From the NCBI GenBank assembly GCA_022796315.1, contig JAAWIL010000018.1, forward strand, positions 1-19,459: DNA of 19,459 bases, read 5' to 3'. This document shows positions 1 through 6,764 of the stretch, piece after piece (within the stretch, counting starts at the first letter, position 1; every line of letters starts with the position of its first letter). The DNA is from Oscillibacter sp. (GTDB lineage: Bacteria; Bacillota; Clostridia; Oscillospirales; Oscillospiraceae). Position numbers and translations under genes: made by a program. The notes under the pieces were generated by a model. That model was given only the letters and a program-made list of their open reading frames with translations. It searched no databases and was not told the origin of the DNA.

Positions 1-1
1 G

Positions 2-1300
2 GAGTGCTGGGGCGGCGCCACCTTCGACTCCTGCATGCGCTTCCTCAACGAGGACCCCTGGGAGCGCCTGCGGAAGCTCCGCAAGGCCCTGCCCAACACC
101 AAGCTGCAGATGCTGTTCCGGGGGCAGAACATCCTGGGCTACAAGCACTACGCCGACGATGTGGTGGACGCCTTCTGCCGCAAGTCCATTGAGAACGGCA
201 TCGACATCATCCGGATCTTCGACGCCCTGAACGACGTGCGGAACCTGGAACAGGCCATCAAGTCCACCAAGAAATACGGCGGCATGGTGGAGGCCACCCT
301 GTCCTACACCATCTCCCCCATTCATAATGAGGAGTACTTCGTAAAGCTGGCCCTGGAGCTGGAGCAGATGGGCGCGGATGTGATCTGCGTCAAGGACATG
401 GCGAACCTGCTGCTGCCCATGGACGCCTATTCCCTGGTGAAGCGGCTGAAGGAGACGGTGAAGATCCCCATCCATCTTCACACCCACAACACCACTGGTA
501 CCGGCGACATGGTGTATCTCATGGCCGCCTACGCCGGTGTGGACATCGTGGATACGGCCCTGAGCCCCCTGGCCAACGGCACGGCTCAGCCCGCCACGGA
601 GTCCCTGGTGGCTACCCTCCAAGGCACGGTGCGGGACACCGGTCTGGACCTCACCAAGATGAGCGAGGCCGCCGCCCACTTCCGCAAAGTGGCCCAGCGC
701 CTCAAGGAGGCGGGCTCCCTGGACCCCAAGGTCCTGAATGTGGACACCAACACCCTCCTCTATCAGGTGCCCGGCGGCATGCTGTCCAACCTGATCTCCC
801 AGCTGAAGCAGGCCGGCAAGGAGGAGAAGTACTACGACGTGCTGGCGGAGATCCCCCGGGTCCGAAAGGACTTCGGCTATCCCCCGCTGGTCACCCCCAC
901 CAGTCAGATCGTAGGTACCCAGGCCGTCATGAACGTGGTGGTAGGCAAGTACAAGACCTTCCCCAAGGAGTCCAAGGGCCTTCTGAAGGGCGAGTATGGC
1001 CGTCTGCCCGGTGAGGTCAGCGAGGAAGTCCGGGCCCTGGCCGGCATCAAGCCGGAGGAGGTCATCACCTGCCGCCCGGCGGACCAGCTGGAGCCCGAGG
1101 TGGAGAAGTACCGTGAGGAGTTCAAGGACATCGCCAAGAGCGATGAGGATGTGCTCTCTCTGGCGCTGTTCCCTCAGGTAGCGCCCAAGTTCCTGGCCTG
1201 GCGGGACGGTCCCCACGACGAACCCCAGGCGGCTCCTGCCGCCGCCAAGGCTCCGGCGGACCCGAACGCCGTGCGGGAGCTGTACGTGGAACTCAAGTAA
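2..1300 (+). CDS. oadA: Carboxyltransferase (alpha) subunit of oxaloacetate decarboxylase / pyruvate carboxylase subunit B, 5'-truncated by window
   Basis: The frame is open from base 2 and begins inside the protein (ECWGGATFD), so the N-terminus and start lie outside. It is an HMGL-like TIM-barrel carboxyltransferase: RGQN, a VKDMA segment with the lysine that is carboxylated in this family (about residue 131 of the visible part), and the metal-binding pair in HLHTHNTTG (about 158-166). The post-barrel conserved domain follows (LYQVPGGMLSNL, RKDFGYPPLVTPTSQIVGTQA). The family moves CO2 between biotin and pyruvate/oxaloacetate (or a related acyl-CoA). The protein ends after a short Ala/Pro tail with no biotinyl domain (no MKM motif), so the biotin carrier must be a separate protein, as in multi-subunit Na+-pumping decarboxylases. 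The exact substrate cannot be fixed from this piece; methylmalonyl-CoA or pyruvate carboxylase systems are alternatives. A strong terminator follows 20 bases after the stop. Confidence 0.92.
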   Translation, partial: ECWGGATFDSCMRFLNEDPWERLRKLRKALPNTKLQMLFRGQNILGYKHYADDVVDAFCRKSIENGIDIIRIFDALNDVRNLEQAIKSTKKYGGMVEATLSYTISPIHNEEYFVKLALELEQMGADVICVKDMANLLLPMDAYSLVKRLKETVKIPIHLHTHNTTGTGDMVYLMAAYAGVDIVDTALSPLANGTAQPATESLVATLQGTVRDTGLDLTKMSEAAAHFRKVAQRLKEAGSLDPKVLNVDTNTLLYQVPGGMLSNLISQLKQAGKEEKYYDVLAEIPRVRKDFGYPPLVTPTSQIVGTQAVMNVVVGKYKTFPKESKGLLKGEYGRLPGEVSEEVRALAGIKPEEVITCRPADQLEPEVEKYREEFKDIAKSDEDVLSLALFPQVAPKFLAWRDGPHDEPQAAPAAAKAPADPNAVRELYVELK

Positions 1301-1320
1301 TCGCTGGTTTCCATACAAAG

Positions 1321-1354
1321 AACGCCCCGGCATCTAAAGATGCCGGGGCGTTTT
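1321..1354 (+). terminator. Intrinsic terminator of the carboxyltransferase gene
   Basis: A perfect 14-bp stem (1321-1334 with 1339-1352), loop TAAA, G+C-rich core GCCCCGGC, running into TTTT at 1351-1354. It starts 20 bases after the stop codon at 1300. On the opposite strand the stem is followed only by CTTTG, so any action on the converging minus-strand gene would be weaker. Confidence 0.9.
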
Positions 1355-1429
1355 CGCGTTCGCTTTGAAAGGTCGGGTTCTCAGCGGAAAGGCCGCCTAT
1401 TTCCGGTATTTCCCGGTCTTCTGGCCGCC

Positions 1430-1870
1430 TCAATACCGCTTTTTCAGCCGCTGGAAAATCACGATCCCGGCTGCCCATTGGAACAGCAGGTAGGCTGAAA
1501 GATACAGCACCAGCAGCCTTACATTCTCCACCGCTCCCAGCTCCTCCAGCACACCAAATACCAGGATGGAGACGCAGAGCACACCCAGTCCCAGCAGGTA
1601 GGCATACCGCCCGGAGCGGTCCCGCAGCCGCTCCAACAGCTCGTCATGAATCTGGATCGACTCGTCCTCCATCCTCTCCTGGTACTCCCCCGCACGCTTC
1701 GGGGCGCTCCAGTACACATACTTCCACACCATCACAATGCCCCCGCCCAGGGCGCCGCCTCCCAGGCCATACGCCAAGCTGGAGTCCCACACACCCAGAG
1801 CTGCCAGCAGCAGAAAACCCACACCCACTGCCGCATAGGTCAATCCTGTCCACAGATTACTCTTTTTCAT
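1430..1870 (-). CDS. Small integral membrane protein encoded with an Xre regulator
   Basis: 146 residues from ATG at 1870, which has a well-placed GAGAGGAG ribosome site; an in-frame ATG 12 codons upstream lies inside the preceding gene and lacks one. Four likely membrane segments: two near the N-terminus (about 8-25 and 30-50), then a charged middle (EDESIQIHDELLERLRDR), then two more (about 87-108 and 115-135), ending in a basic LKKRY tail. The helix pair / charged linker / helix pair layout resembles the small DUF2178-like membrane proteins often encoded beside short Xre regulators; this family match is by eye only. It overlaps the upstream regulator gene by 14 bases, so translation is probably coupled. 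No enzymatic motif is visible and the function is unknown; it may be an accessory or signal partner of the regulator. Confidence 0.8.
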   Translation of the reverse strand: MKKSNLWTGLTYAAVGVGFLLLAALGVWDSSLAYGLGGGALGGGIVMVWKYVYWSAPKRAGEYQERMEDESIQIHDELLERLRDRSGRYAYLLGLGVLCVSILVFGVLEELGAVENVRLLVLYLSAYLLFQWAAGIVIFQRLKKRY

Positions 1871-2072
1871 GATGACTGCTCCTCTCACGCAAAAAAATCT
1901 CCTCAATGGGCCGCTGAAAAAAATCCGAGATCACAAAGGCCAGCTCCAGTGACGGGTTGTACTTTCCCGTCTCAATGGAGCTGACGGTCTGCCGGGACAC
2001 CCGGATGGCCCTGGCAAACGCCTCCTGGCTCAGCCCCGCCTCTTTTCGCAGCGCCTCTACACGGTTTTCCAT
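1857..2072 (-). CDS. Short Xre/HTH-3 family transcriptional regulator
   Basis: 71 residues from ATG at 2072, preceded by GGAGGGATCGTG; longer in-frame starts upstream would run through the promoter and were not used. Nearly the whole protein is one Cro/CI-type helix-turn-helix: VEALRKEAGLSQEAFA, then the recognition region VSRQTVSSIETGKYNPSLE, then FVISDFFQRPIEEIF, which is typical of the YozG-like single-domain group. No effector domain is present. It leads a two-gene unit with the overlapping membrane protein downstream. Its promoter (2119-2147) is flanked by near-identical GTAAAGG sites, so autorepression is likely (inference). Confidence 0.92.
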   Translation of the reverse strand: MENRVEALRKEAGLSQEAFARAIRVSRQTVSSIETGKYNPSLELAFVISDFFQRPIEEIFLRERSSHHEKE

Positions 2073-2095
2073 CACGATCCCTCCACTCTTGTTTG

Positions 2096-2160
2096 GTAAA
2101 GGTTCCTTTACAATTCGGAGTATATCACACTCCCTGCCGCTTGTCAAGCTTCCTTTACAA
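2096..2160 (-). promoter_or_regulatory. Pair of putative operators flanking the xre promoter
   Basis: Downstream of the promoter, 2096-2111 is a perfect palindrome, GTAAAGG-TT-CCTTTAC. A second, imperfect palindrome at 2142-2159 (TGTCAAG-CTTC-CTTTACA) covers the -35 box. They share the direct repeat TTCCTTTACAA at 2103-2113 and 2150-2160, 47 bp apart. The layout fits repression by a dimeric HTH protein, most simply the adjacent Xre; binding itself is inferred. Confidence 0.65.
2119..2147 (-). promoter_or_regulatory. Promoter of the xre / membrane-protein unit
   Basis: On the minus strand: -35 TTGACA (perfect, 2142-2147), 17-bp spacer, extended -10 TGaTATACT (2119-2124). It lies 47 bases upstream of the chosen start codon. 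Confidence 0.85.
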
Positions 2161-2172
2161 AAATTGACCTGC

Positions 2173-2202
2173 AAAAAAGTAGCGCTGTCAGAAGACAGCG
2201 CT
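2173..2202 (-). terminator. Intrinsic terminator of the ygiQ operon
   Basis: A perfect 9-bp stem AGCGCTGTC / GACAGCGCT (2194-2202 with 2181-2189), loop of four, then AC and six T on the minus strand (2173-2178). It starts 17 bases after the ygiQ stop. Confidence 0.87.
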
Positions 2203-2219
2203 GCTTTTCATCTCTGTGC

Positions 2220-4148
2220 TCACCGGCGGCCCCTGGGCGGCTTGCGCCGGGGTCCCTTCTGTTCCTTTTTCGGAGAACCGGTGCGGCGGCCTGTCTGAGG
2301 TCCGGCCTTCCTGGTTCGCTCTTCCCTTTTGGGCCCGGACGGCCTGGGCGGCGTGGGACGGATCAAACAGCGCCGGTCCGTGCCGATCAAATCCTCCCGG
2401 CCAGCCTGCACCAGAGCCTCCCGCACCAGGGCGTAATTTTTCGGGTCCCGGTACTGGATCAGCGCCCGCTGCATGGCCTTCTCGTGGGGGTCTGAGGCCA
2501 CATAGACCGGTTCCATGGTCCTGGGGTCCAGTCCGGTGCAGTACATGACCGTGGAAATGGTGGAGGGCGTGGGATAGAAGTCCTGGACCTGCTCCGGCAG
2601 GTATCCCAGGTCCCGCACGTACTCCGCCAGGGCAATCGCCTCTTTCAGCGTGGACCCTGGGTGGCTGCTCATGAGGTAGGGCACCACGAACTGCTTCTTC
2701 CCCAGCCGCTCATTGAGGTGCTGGTATTTTGTGAGGAACCGCTGGTAGATGTAGTTGGGAGGCTTGCCCATCTTCTGGAGCACCGGGTCTGCCACGTGCT
2801 CCGGGGCCACCTTCAGCTGGCCGGAGACGTGGTGCTCCACCAGCTCCCGCAGGAAGGTCCCGTTCTTATCGCAGAGGAGATAGTCAAAGCGGATGCCGCT
2901 GCGGATGAAGACCTTCTTCACCCCCGGCAGGGCCCGAAGCTTCCTCAATAGTTCCAGGTAATCCCGGTGGTCCACCGTCAGATTTTTGCAGGGCGTCGGA
3001 AAGAGACACTGGCGGTTCTGGCACACCCCCCTTGTCAGCTGCTTCTGGCAGCTGGGATGGCGGAAGTTGGCGGTGGGCCCGCCTACATCGTGGATGTAGC
3101 CCTTGAATGCCGGGTCCTGGGTCAGCAGCCTGGCCTCACCCAGGATCGCCTCATGGGTGCGGGTCTGGATGATCCGGCCCTGGTGGAAGGTCAGGGCGCA
3201 GAAGGAACAGCCGCCGAAGCATCCCCGGCAGGAGGTCAGGCTGAACTTCACCTCTTCAATGGCGGGCACGCCTCCCAGTTTCTCATAGGAGGGATGGTAC
3301 GTCCTTTGGTAGGGCAGCGCGTAGACATGATCCATCTCCTCTGTGGTCAGAGGCTCCTGGGGCGGGTTTTGAACCACGTAGCACCGCTCTCGCTCATAGG
3401 GCTCCGCCAGGGTCTTGGCGGTAAAGGGGTCCGTGTTTTGGTACTGGGTGTAAAAACTCCCGGCATAGGTGCGGCGGCTCTGGTTCAAAGCCTCCCAGGA
3501 GGGCAGCACGCAAGCGTCATAGACGTTCTCCAGGCTGTCCGTCCGGAAGACAGACCCCCGGATGTAGGTCAGATCCCGGACGCTCAGCCCGCTGTCCAGA
3601 GCCTCCGCCACCTCCAGAATGCTCTTCTCTCCCATACCATAGAGCAGCAGGTCTGCCTGGGCGTCCAGCAGCAGTGAGCGCTTGAGGCTGTCGGACCAAT
3701 AGTCGTAGTGCGCCAGACGGCGGAGACTGGCCTCAATGCCGCCGATTACAATGGGAATTTTAGGAAAGCTTCGGCGAATCAGATTGCAGTATACCACGGT
3801 GGCGTGATCCGGCCGCTTCCCTGTGATACCACCCGGTGTAAAGGCATCCTGCTTCCGGCGCTTTTTGGACACGCTGTAGTGGTTCACCATGGAATCCATG
3901 TTTCCGCCCATGACCAGAAAGGCCAGGCGGGGCGCGCCCAAGGTCAGGATGTTGGCGGGGTCCCGCCAGTCCGGCTGGGAAATGATGCCCACCTTGTATC
4001 CCGCGTCCTCCAGCACCCGGGAGATGATGGCATGGCCGAACGTGGGATGGTCTACGTAGGCATCCCCGATCACATAGACAAAATCACACTGCTCCCATCC
4101 CCGCGCCGCCATATCCGCCCGGGAGATGGGCAGAAACTGCTGGTTCAA
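2220..4148 (-). CDS. ygiQ: YgiQ family radical SAM protein (UPF0313)
   Basis: 642 residues from TTG at 4148. That start has a GGGGGG ribosome site 8 bases upstream and gives the usual family N-terminus (NQQFLPISRADMAARGW); the ATG at 4220 would overlap the preceding gene and lacks a site. An N-terminal cobalamin-binding-like region (GDAYVDHPTFG, VMGGNMDSMVNHY) precedes the radical SAM core, with the 4Fe-4S motif CFGGCSFC at about 310-317 (C310, C314, C317) and a second cysteine cluster nearby (CQKQL...CQNRQCLFP). A C-terminal DUF3362-like region ends in a strongly basic Lys/Arg/Pro tail of about 45 residues. The family is widespread and its reaction is unknown. It is the last gene of a long minus-strand operon, with 37 bases after the XpaC-like gene and a terminator right after. 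Confidence 0.95.
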   Translation of the reverse strand: MNQQFLPISRADMAARGWEQCDFVYVIGDAYVDHPTFGHAIISRVLEDAGYKVGIISQPDWRDPANILTLGAPRLAFLVMGGNMDSMVNHYSVSKKRRKQDAFTPGGITGKRPDHATVVYCNLIRRSFPKIPIVIGGIEASLRRLAHYDYWSDSLKRSLLLDAQADLLLYGMGEKSILEVAEALDSGLSVRDLTYIRGSVFRTDSLENVYDACVLPSWEALNQSRRTYAGSFYTQYQNTDPFTAKTLAEPYERERCYVVQNPPQEPLTTEEMDHVYALPYQRTYHPSYEKLGGVPAIEEVKFSLTSCRGCFGGCSFCALTFHQGRIIQTRTHEAILGEARLLTQDPAFKGYIHDVGGPTANFRHPSCQKQLTRGVCQNRQCLFPTPCKNLTVDHRDYLELLRKLRALPGVKKVFIRSGIRFDYLLCDKNGTFLRELVEHHVSGQLKVAPEHVADPVLQKMGKPPNYIYQRFLTKYQHLNERLGKKQFVVPYLMSSHPGSTLKEAIALAEYVRDLGYLPEQVQDFYPTPSTISTVMYCTGLDPRTMEPVYVASDPHEKAMQRALIQYRDPKNYALVREALVQAGREDLIGTDRRCLIRPTPPRPSGPKREERTRKAGPQTGRRTGSPKKEQKGPRRKPPRGRR

Positions 4149-4185
4149 GAATACATCCCCCCTTTCGACTCGTAAGATTTGGTCC

Positions 4186-5406
4186 TTATTGTTCCCCACC
4201 CTCTGGTTTGGAGAGGCCAAAGTCCTTCTCCGTGCTGGCGGTATCCCAGCGGAGCATGGTCTCCATCACCCGGATATCGCTGTCCACATCCAGGACATCG
4301 GTCTTGTACAGCTCGTCCAGTTGGTGCTCAAAGCCCTTGACGATGCTGTCCATGGTGGTCTCAATCCGCTGCTTGGCCTGGCGGAGGTTCTCCCCTTCCA
4401 CCCCGGCGGCCTCGAACTCCGCGTAGGAGTCCAGGAGCTTCTGGGTGGTGGGCAGGTAGTAGTTCAGGAAGGTGTCGATCTTCCCCCGCTTCTGGGGGTC
4501 CTCCTCTACGGCCTTGAAAATCCTGCCGGCGATCTCCTCCAGCCGGTCGATCTTCGCGGAGAGCACCGGGTCGGCGATGGCGTCGTTGGTTCGGCGGATC
4601 TTCCGCAGGATGCCGGAGTACCCCTCCTCTACCTCTTTGGGCGTCTGCTGCGTCTCTGCCGCCAGGTGGCGGCGGAAACGCTCTGCGGCCTCATCGCTGC
4701 GGAAGAGGTGGCCGTATTCCACATTCAGGTAGGCCTTGCCGCCAAAATACCCCCGGTCGATCATCTTTTGGAGGTCCTTCTCCACCCGGCGCACCGAGTA
4801 GCCCAGTGTCCGGGCCAGCTCGTCCACCGGCATCGCATCCCGGTCTCCCATCACCGAGAGGTACTTGGCGTAGCGCTTCAGTCCCCGGTCCATGGAGATC
4901 CCGGCGCCCAGCAGCACCCCGCCGCCGGAGAGGATCGCCAAAGCCTGCAGCAGCTCCGGCAGCCACCAGCTGATATTTGTCATCACATCTCCGTCGGTAA
5001 GGAACCAAAGCACGTCATCCAGGGCCATTCCGGTGGTTATGGCACCGCCAAACAGCAGAATTGCCCCGCCGATTTTCAGCAAAAGCGCGTTGGCCTTCTT
5101 GGGCACCGGGGACTTCATGGACTTCTGCACGGCTTGCCTGGTCCGGCTGGGCTGAGACGGATTCCTGGCCTTTCCGCTCTGCGCCGCGTTCGTCTCTCTG
5201 GGAGGCGCACTTCCCATCCCGCTCGCCCGAACCTCGATAGGCCGCCCCTGGGGCGGGAAGGCGGCCCGCTTGGGTTTGTTGTCCTTTCCAAAGACCTTCA
5301 TCAGCAGCAGGAGCAGTCCCAGAGGGGCCAGGGTTCCCGTCACGAAGCAAAAGATAATCAGCGCCCAGCTGAACCAGCCGTCATCCCGTTTCTTATCGTA
5401 AGCCAC
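4186..5406 (-). CDS. XpaC-like (5-bromo-4-chloroindolyl phosphate hydrolysis) family membrane protein
   Basis: 406 residues from GTG at 5406, with AAGGAGGAG seven bases upstream. Membrane segments lie at about 14-37, 109-130 and 140-165. Between the first two is a long Pro/Arg/Lys-rich linker. A winged-helix-like stretch follows (MPVDELARTLGYSVRRVEKDLQKMIDRG, about 192-220), then the helical C-terminal region characteristic of the XpaC / Halogen_Hydrol family (TFLNYYLPTTQKLLDSYAEFE). Despite the historical name, hydrolase activity is not established. The family is usually linked to TelA/YaaN tellurite-resistance-like proteins, but no TelA-like gene is in this window. It sits 3 bases after the DUF896 gene, so it is co-translated in the same operon. 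Confidence 0.85.
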   Translation of the reverse strand: MAYDKKRDDGWFSWALIIFCFVTGTLAPLGLLLLLMKVFGKDNKPKRAAFPPQGRPIEVRASGMGSAPPRETNAAQSGKARNPSQPSRTRQAVQKSMKSPVPKKANALLLKIGGAILLFGGAITTGMALDDVLWFLTDGDVMTNISWWLPELLQALAILSGGGVLLGAGISMDRGLKRYAKYLSVMGDRDAMPVDELARTLGYSVRRVEKDLQKMIDRGYFGGKAYLNVEYGHLFRSDEAAERFRRHLAAETQQTPKEVEEGYSGILRKIRRTNDAIADPVLSAKIDRLEEIAGRIFKAVEEDPQKRGKIDTFLNYYLPTTQKLLDSYAEFEAAGVEGENLRQAKQRIETTMDSIVKGFEHQLDELYKTDVLDVDSDIRVMETMLRWDTASTEKDFGLSKPEGGEQ

Positions 5407-5409
5407 GGC

Positions 5410-5619
5410 TCACTCCTCCTTCTTCTTCAGCTTCTGCTTTTGGCCCTTCTCGTCCACGAGATAGGTGTGATCCAGCTGTCCTTTCAGGTTTCCCACCACG
5501 GAGTCGATATAGGCCCGGCGGAGTACGGCCCGCTCCGCTTCTTCCCCCTCCGTCAGCCCTTCCGGCGACTTTGCCTTGCGGGCCAATTCGTTGATCCGGT
5601 CAATGTCTTTCTGATTCAT
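5410..5619 (-). CDS. ynzC: DUF896 / YnzC family small cytosolic protein
   Basis: 69 residues from ATG at 5619, with GAGGAG upstream. The whole protein is the DUF896 (UPF0291) domain: the helical hairpin signature DIDRINELARKAKSPEGLTEGE, then LRRAYIDSVVGNLKGQLDH, then a basic, Glu/Lys-rich tail. YnzC of Bacillus is a small SOS-region protein of unknown role; no enzyme motif exists. The start overlaps the stop of the preceding DUF4177 gene by ATGA, which indicates translational coupling. Confidence 0.93.
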   Translation of the reverse strand: MNQKDIDRINELARKAKSPEGLTEGEEAERAVLRRAYIDSVVGNLKGQLDHTYLVDEKGQKQKLKKKEE

Positions 5620-5843
5620 CCTCTGTTCTCCTCTGTGTTCCGTTCAAATACCAAGTCGATGGTCTCAATAAATCCGCCGGCCCGCTGGACCTTAGGCACA
5701 AAGCCCACATAACGCCAGCCATCTGCCGCCCGGCGGCAGATCAATTCCCGGTGCCGGACCGACTCCATACCAAATCCACCAAAGAGGCTGTATCCCCCGC
5801 CGCCCTCCATACAATCCACGGTCTCAAACTCATACTCCAGCAT
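5616..5843 (-). CDS. DUF4177 domain protein
   Basis: 75 residues from ATG at 5843, with a perfect AGGAGG ribosome site just upstream. The pattern MLEYEFETVD ... HRELICRRAADGWRYVGFVPKVQ ... GFIETIDLVFER is the DUF4177 fold: a beta strand, a helix with the conserved DGW, then two strands. Typical length is 55-75. Function is unknown; it is cytosolic with no signal or membrane segment. It is the first gene after the 110-bp repeat element and overlaps ynzC by 4 bases (ATGA). Confidence 0.88.
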   Translation of the reverse strand: MLEYEFETVDCMEGGGGYSLFGGFGMESVRHRELICRRAADGWRYVGFVPKVQRAGGFIETIDLVFERNTEENRG

Positions 5844-5858
5844 CCGGTCCTCCTCTCA

Positions 5859-5968
5859 GAGTCTGTTTCCCATCTCGACGTGCATGGGTTGGCGAACGGA
5901 TTTTTCACGCAGGCAAGACGGAAAATTCGCCGCCAGGACCTGTGCGGGGAGATGGGAAACAGGCGCTC
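5859..5968. repeat. 110-bp palindromic repeat element, copy 1 (MITE/REP-like)
   Basis: The ends carry a perfect 14-bp inverted repeat, CTGTTTCCCATCTC at 5863-5876 and its complement at 5949-5962, extended by GAG/CTC at the outer edges. Inner segments also pair (GGCGAA with TTCGCC, TTTTC with GAAAA), so the single strand can fold into one long imperfect hairpin. It shares its first about 45 bases with the element at 19367 (ATCTCGACGTG, then ATGG.TTGGCGA, then GGATTTTT). It fills the gap between the S4 gene stop (5967-5969) and the DUF4177 ribosome site, and encodes nothing. Confidence 0.8.
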
Positions 5969-6764
5969 AAACATACCTCTTGATGGAAATGGAGATGCGG
6001 CCCTTCCTGGTGACGCCTCCCACCTCCGTCAGCTCGAACTTTCCAAAACCCCTGGCGGAGACGGTGTCTCCCTCGCTCAGGAGCCTGTCCCCTTTCGTAC
6101 ACTCCCGCCAGTTCACCTGCACCCGGCCCGCAGAGATCAGATCCGCCGCCTTGCCCCGGGCCATCCGGAAGGCGCTGGCGGCCACGGCATCCAGCCGCAG
6201 GGAACTGACTGTGTCCCGAATCTCCTGGCACTGGACCTCCGGGATGTGGAGGTGGGATGGGTCAATCTCCGAGACTGTCAGCTTCGCCCGCCCAGCAGAG
6301 GTCCAGCTCTGAAGCAGAAACTCCGCCACCGTGTCCAGCACCAGCAGGTCCGCGCTGCCGGGGCCCACCAAAATGTCCCCCGTCCGCTCCCGGACAATGC
6401 CCATACCCATGAGGCTCCCCAGAAAATCCCGATGCGTCAGCTTCTCCTCCGGCCGGAACACGGCCCGGAGACACCGGATGGGGCTCTGGCTCTCCGCCTC
6501 CGAGGGGTCCAGCCAATCCGGCAGAAACAGCAGCACCTGCCGCTCCGCCCCCTCGTATCCCCCCAAGGCGGCGCAGGCCGTCTCCGGAATCCCAGCCAGG
6601 CGCAGCAGATCCAGGGCCTGCGTCCGCTGCTGAGGGCTGAGAAAATCCGTGGCGGCGGGGATGTTCCGGGCCCCGGCTTGTTCCGCCCGGTCCAGGACCT
6701 TGGCCAGCAGCAGCCGGTCCTCCCCGGCGGCGCCGGTTTTATCTAACAGCTTCGATTTATCCAT
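5967..6764 (-). CDS. ylmH: YlmH family RNA-binding S4 domain protein
   Basis: 265 residues from ATG at 6764 with AGGAG seven bases upstream; an ATG 11 codons earlier lies inside the ABC gene. The N-terminal two-thirds match the YlmH layout: an alpha-helical start, then VLLFLPDWLDP, then RPEEKLTHRDFLGSLMGMGIVRERTGDI, a segment diagnostic for the family. The S4 RNA-binding domain follows at about 189-237 (LRLDAVAASAFRMARGKAADLI, then GRVQVNWREC). YlmH proteins bind ribosomal particles or tRNA-containing 50S complexes in ribosome rescue and are often near cell-division genes; here the neighbour is an ABC exporter instead. It overlaps the ABC gene by 8 bases. Its stop codon falls exactly at the edge of the repeat element. 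Confidence 0.92.
   Translation of the reverse strand: MDKSKLLDKTGAAGEDRLLLAKVLDRAEQAGARNIPAATDFLSPQQRTQALDLLRLAGIPETACAALGGYEGAERQVLLFLPDWLDPSEAESQSPIRCLRAVFRPEEKLTHRDFLGSLMGMGIVRERTGDILVGPGSADLLVLDTVAEFLLQSWTSAGRAKLTVSEIDPSHLHIPEVQCQEIRDTVSSLRLDAVAASAFRMARGKAADLISAGRVQVNWRECTKGDRLLSEGDTVSARGFGKFELTEVGGVTRKGRISISIKRYV

Noticed and set aside
1391..1430. Repeated GGCCGCCT and CCGG segments as a terminator for the small membrane protein gene
   Set aside because: The copies are direct, not inverted, and no T-tract follows; I cannot support a terminator here.
4126..5712. 528-codon plus-strand open frame
   Set aside because: It runs antisense to three recognisable minus-strand genes (XpaC-like, DUF896, DUF4177), with His/Leu/Gln-rich translation and no ribosome site.
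5855..5970. CTCA on both sides of repeat copy 1 as a target-site duplication
   Set aside because: Only four bases, and on the right side they fall inside the element's own extended inverted repeat, so chance or palindrome symmetry explains them.
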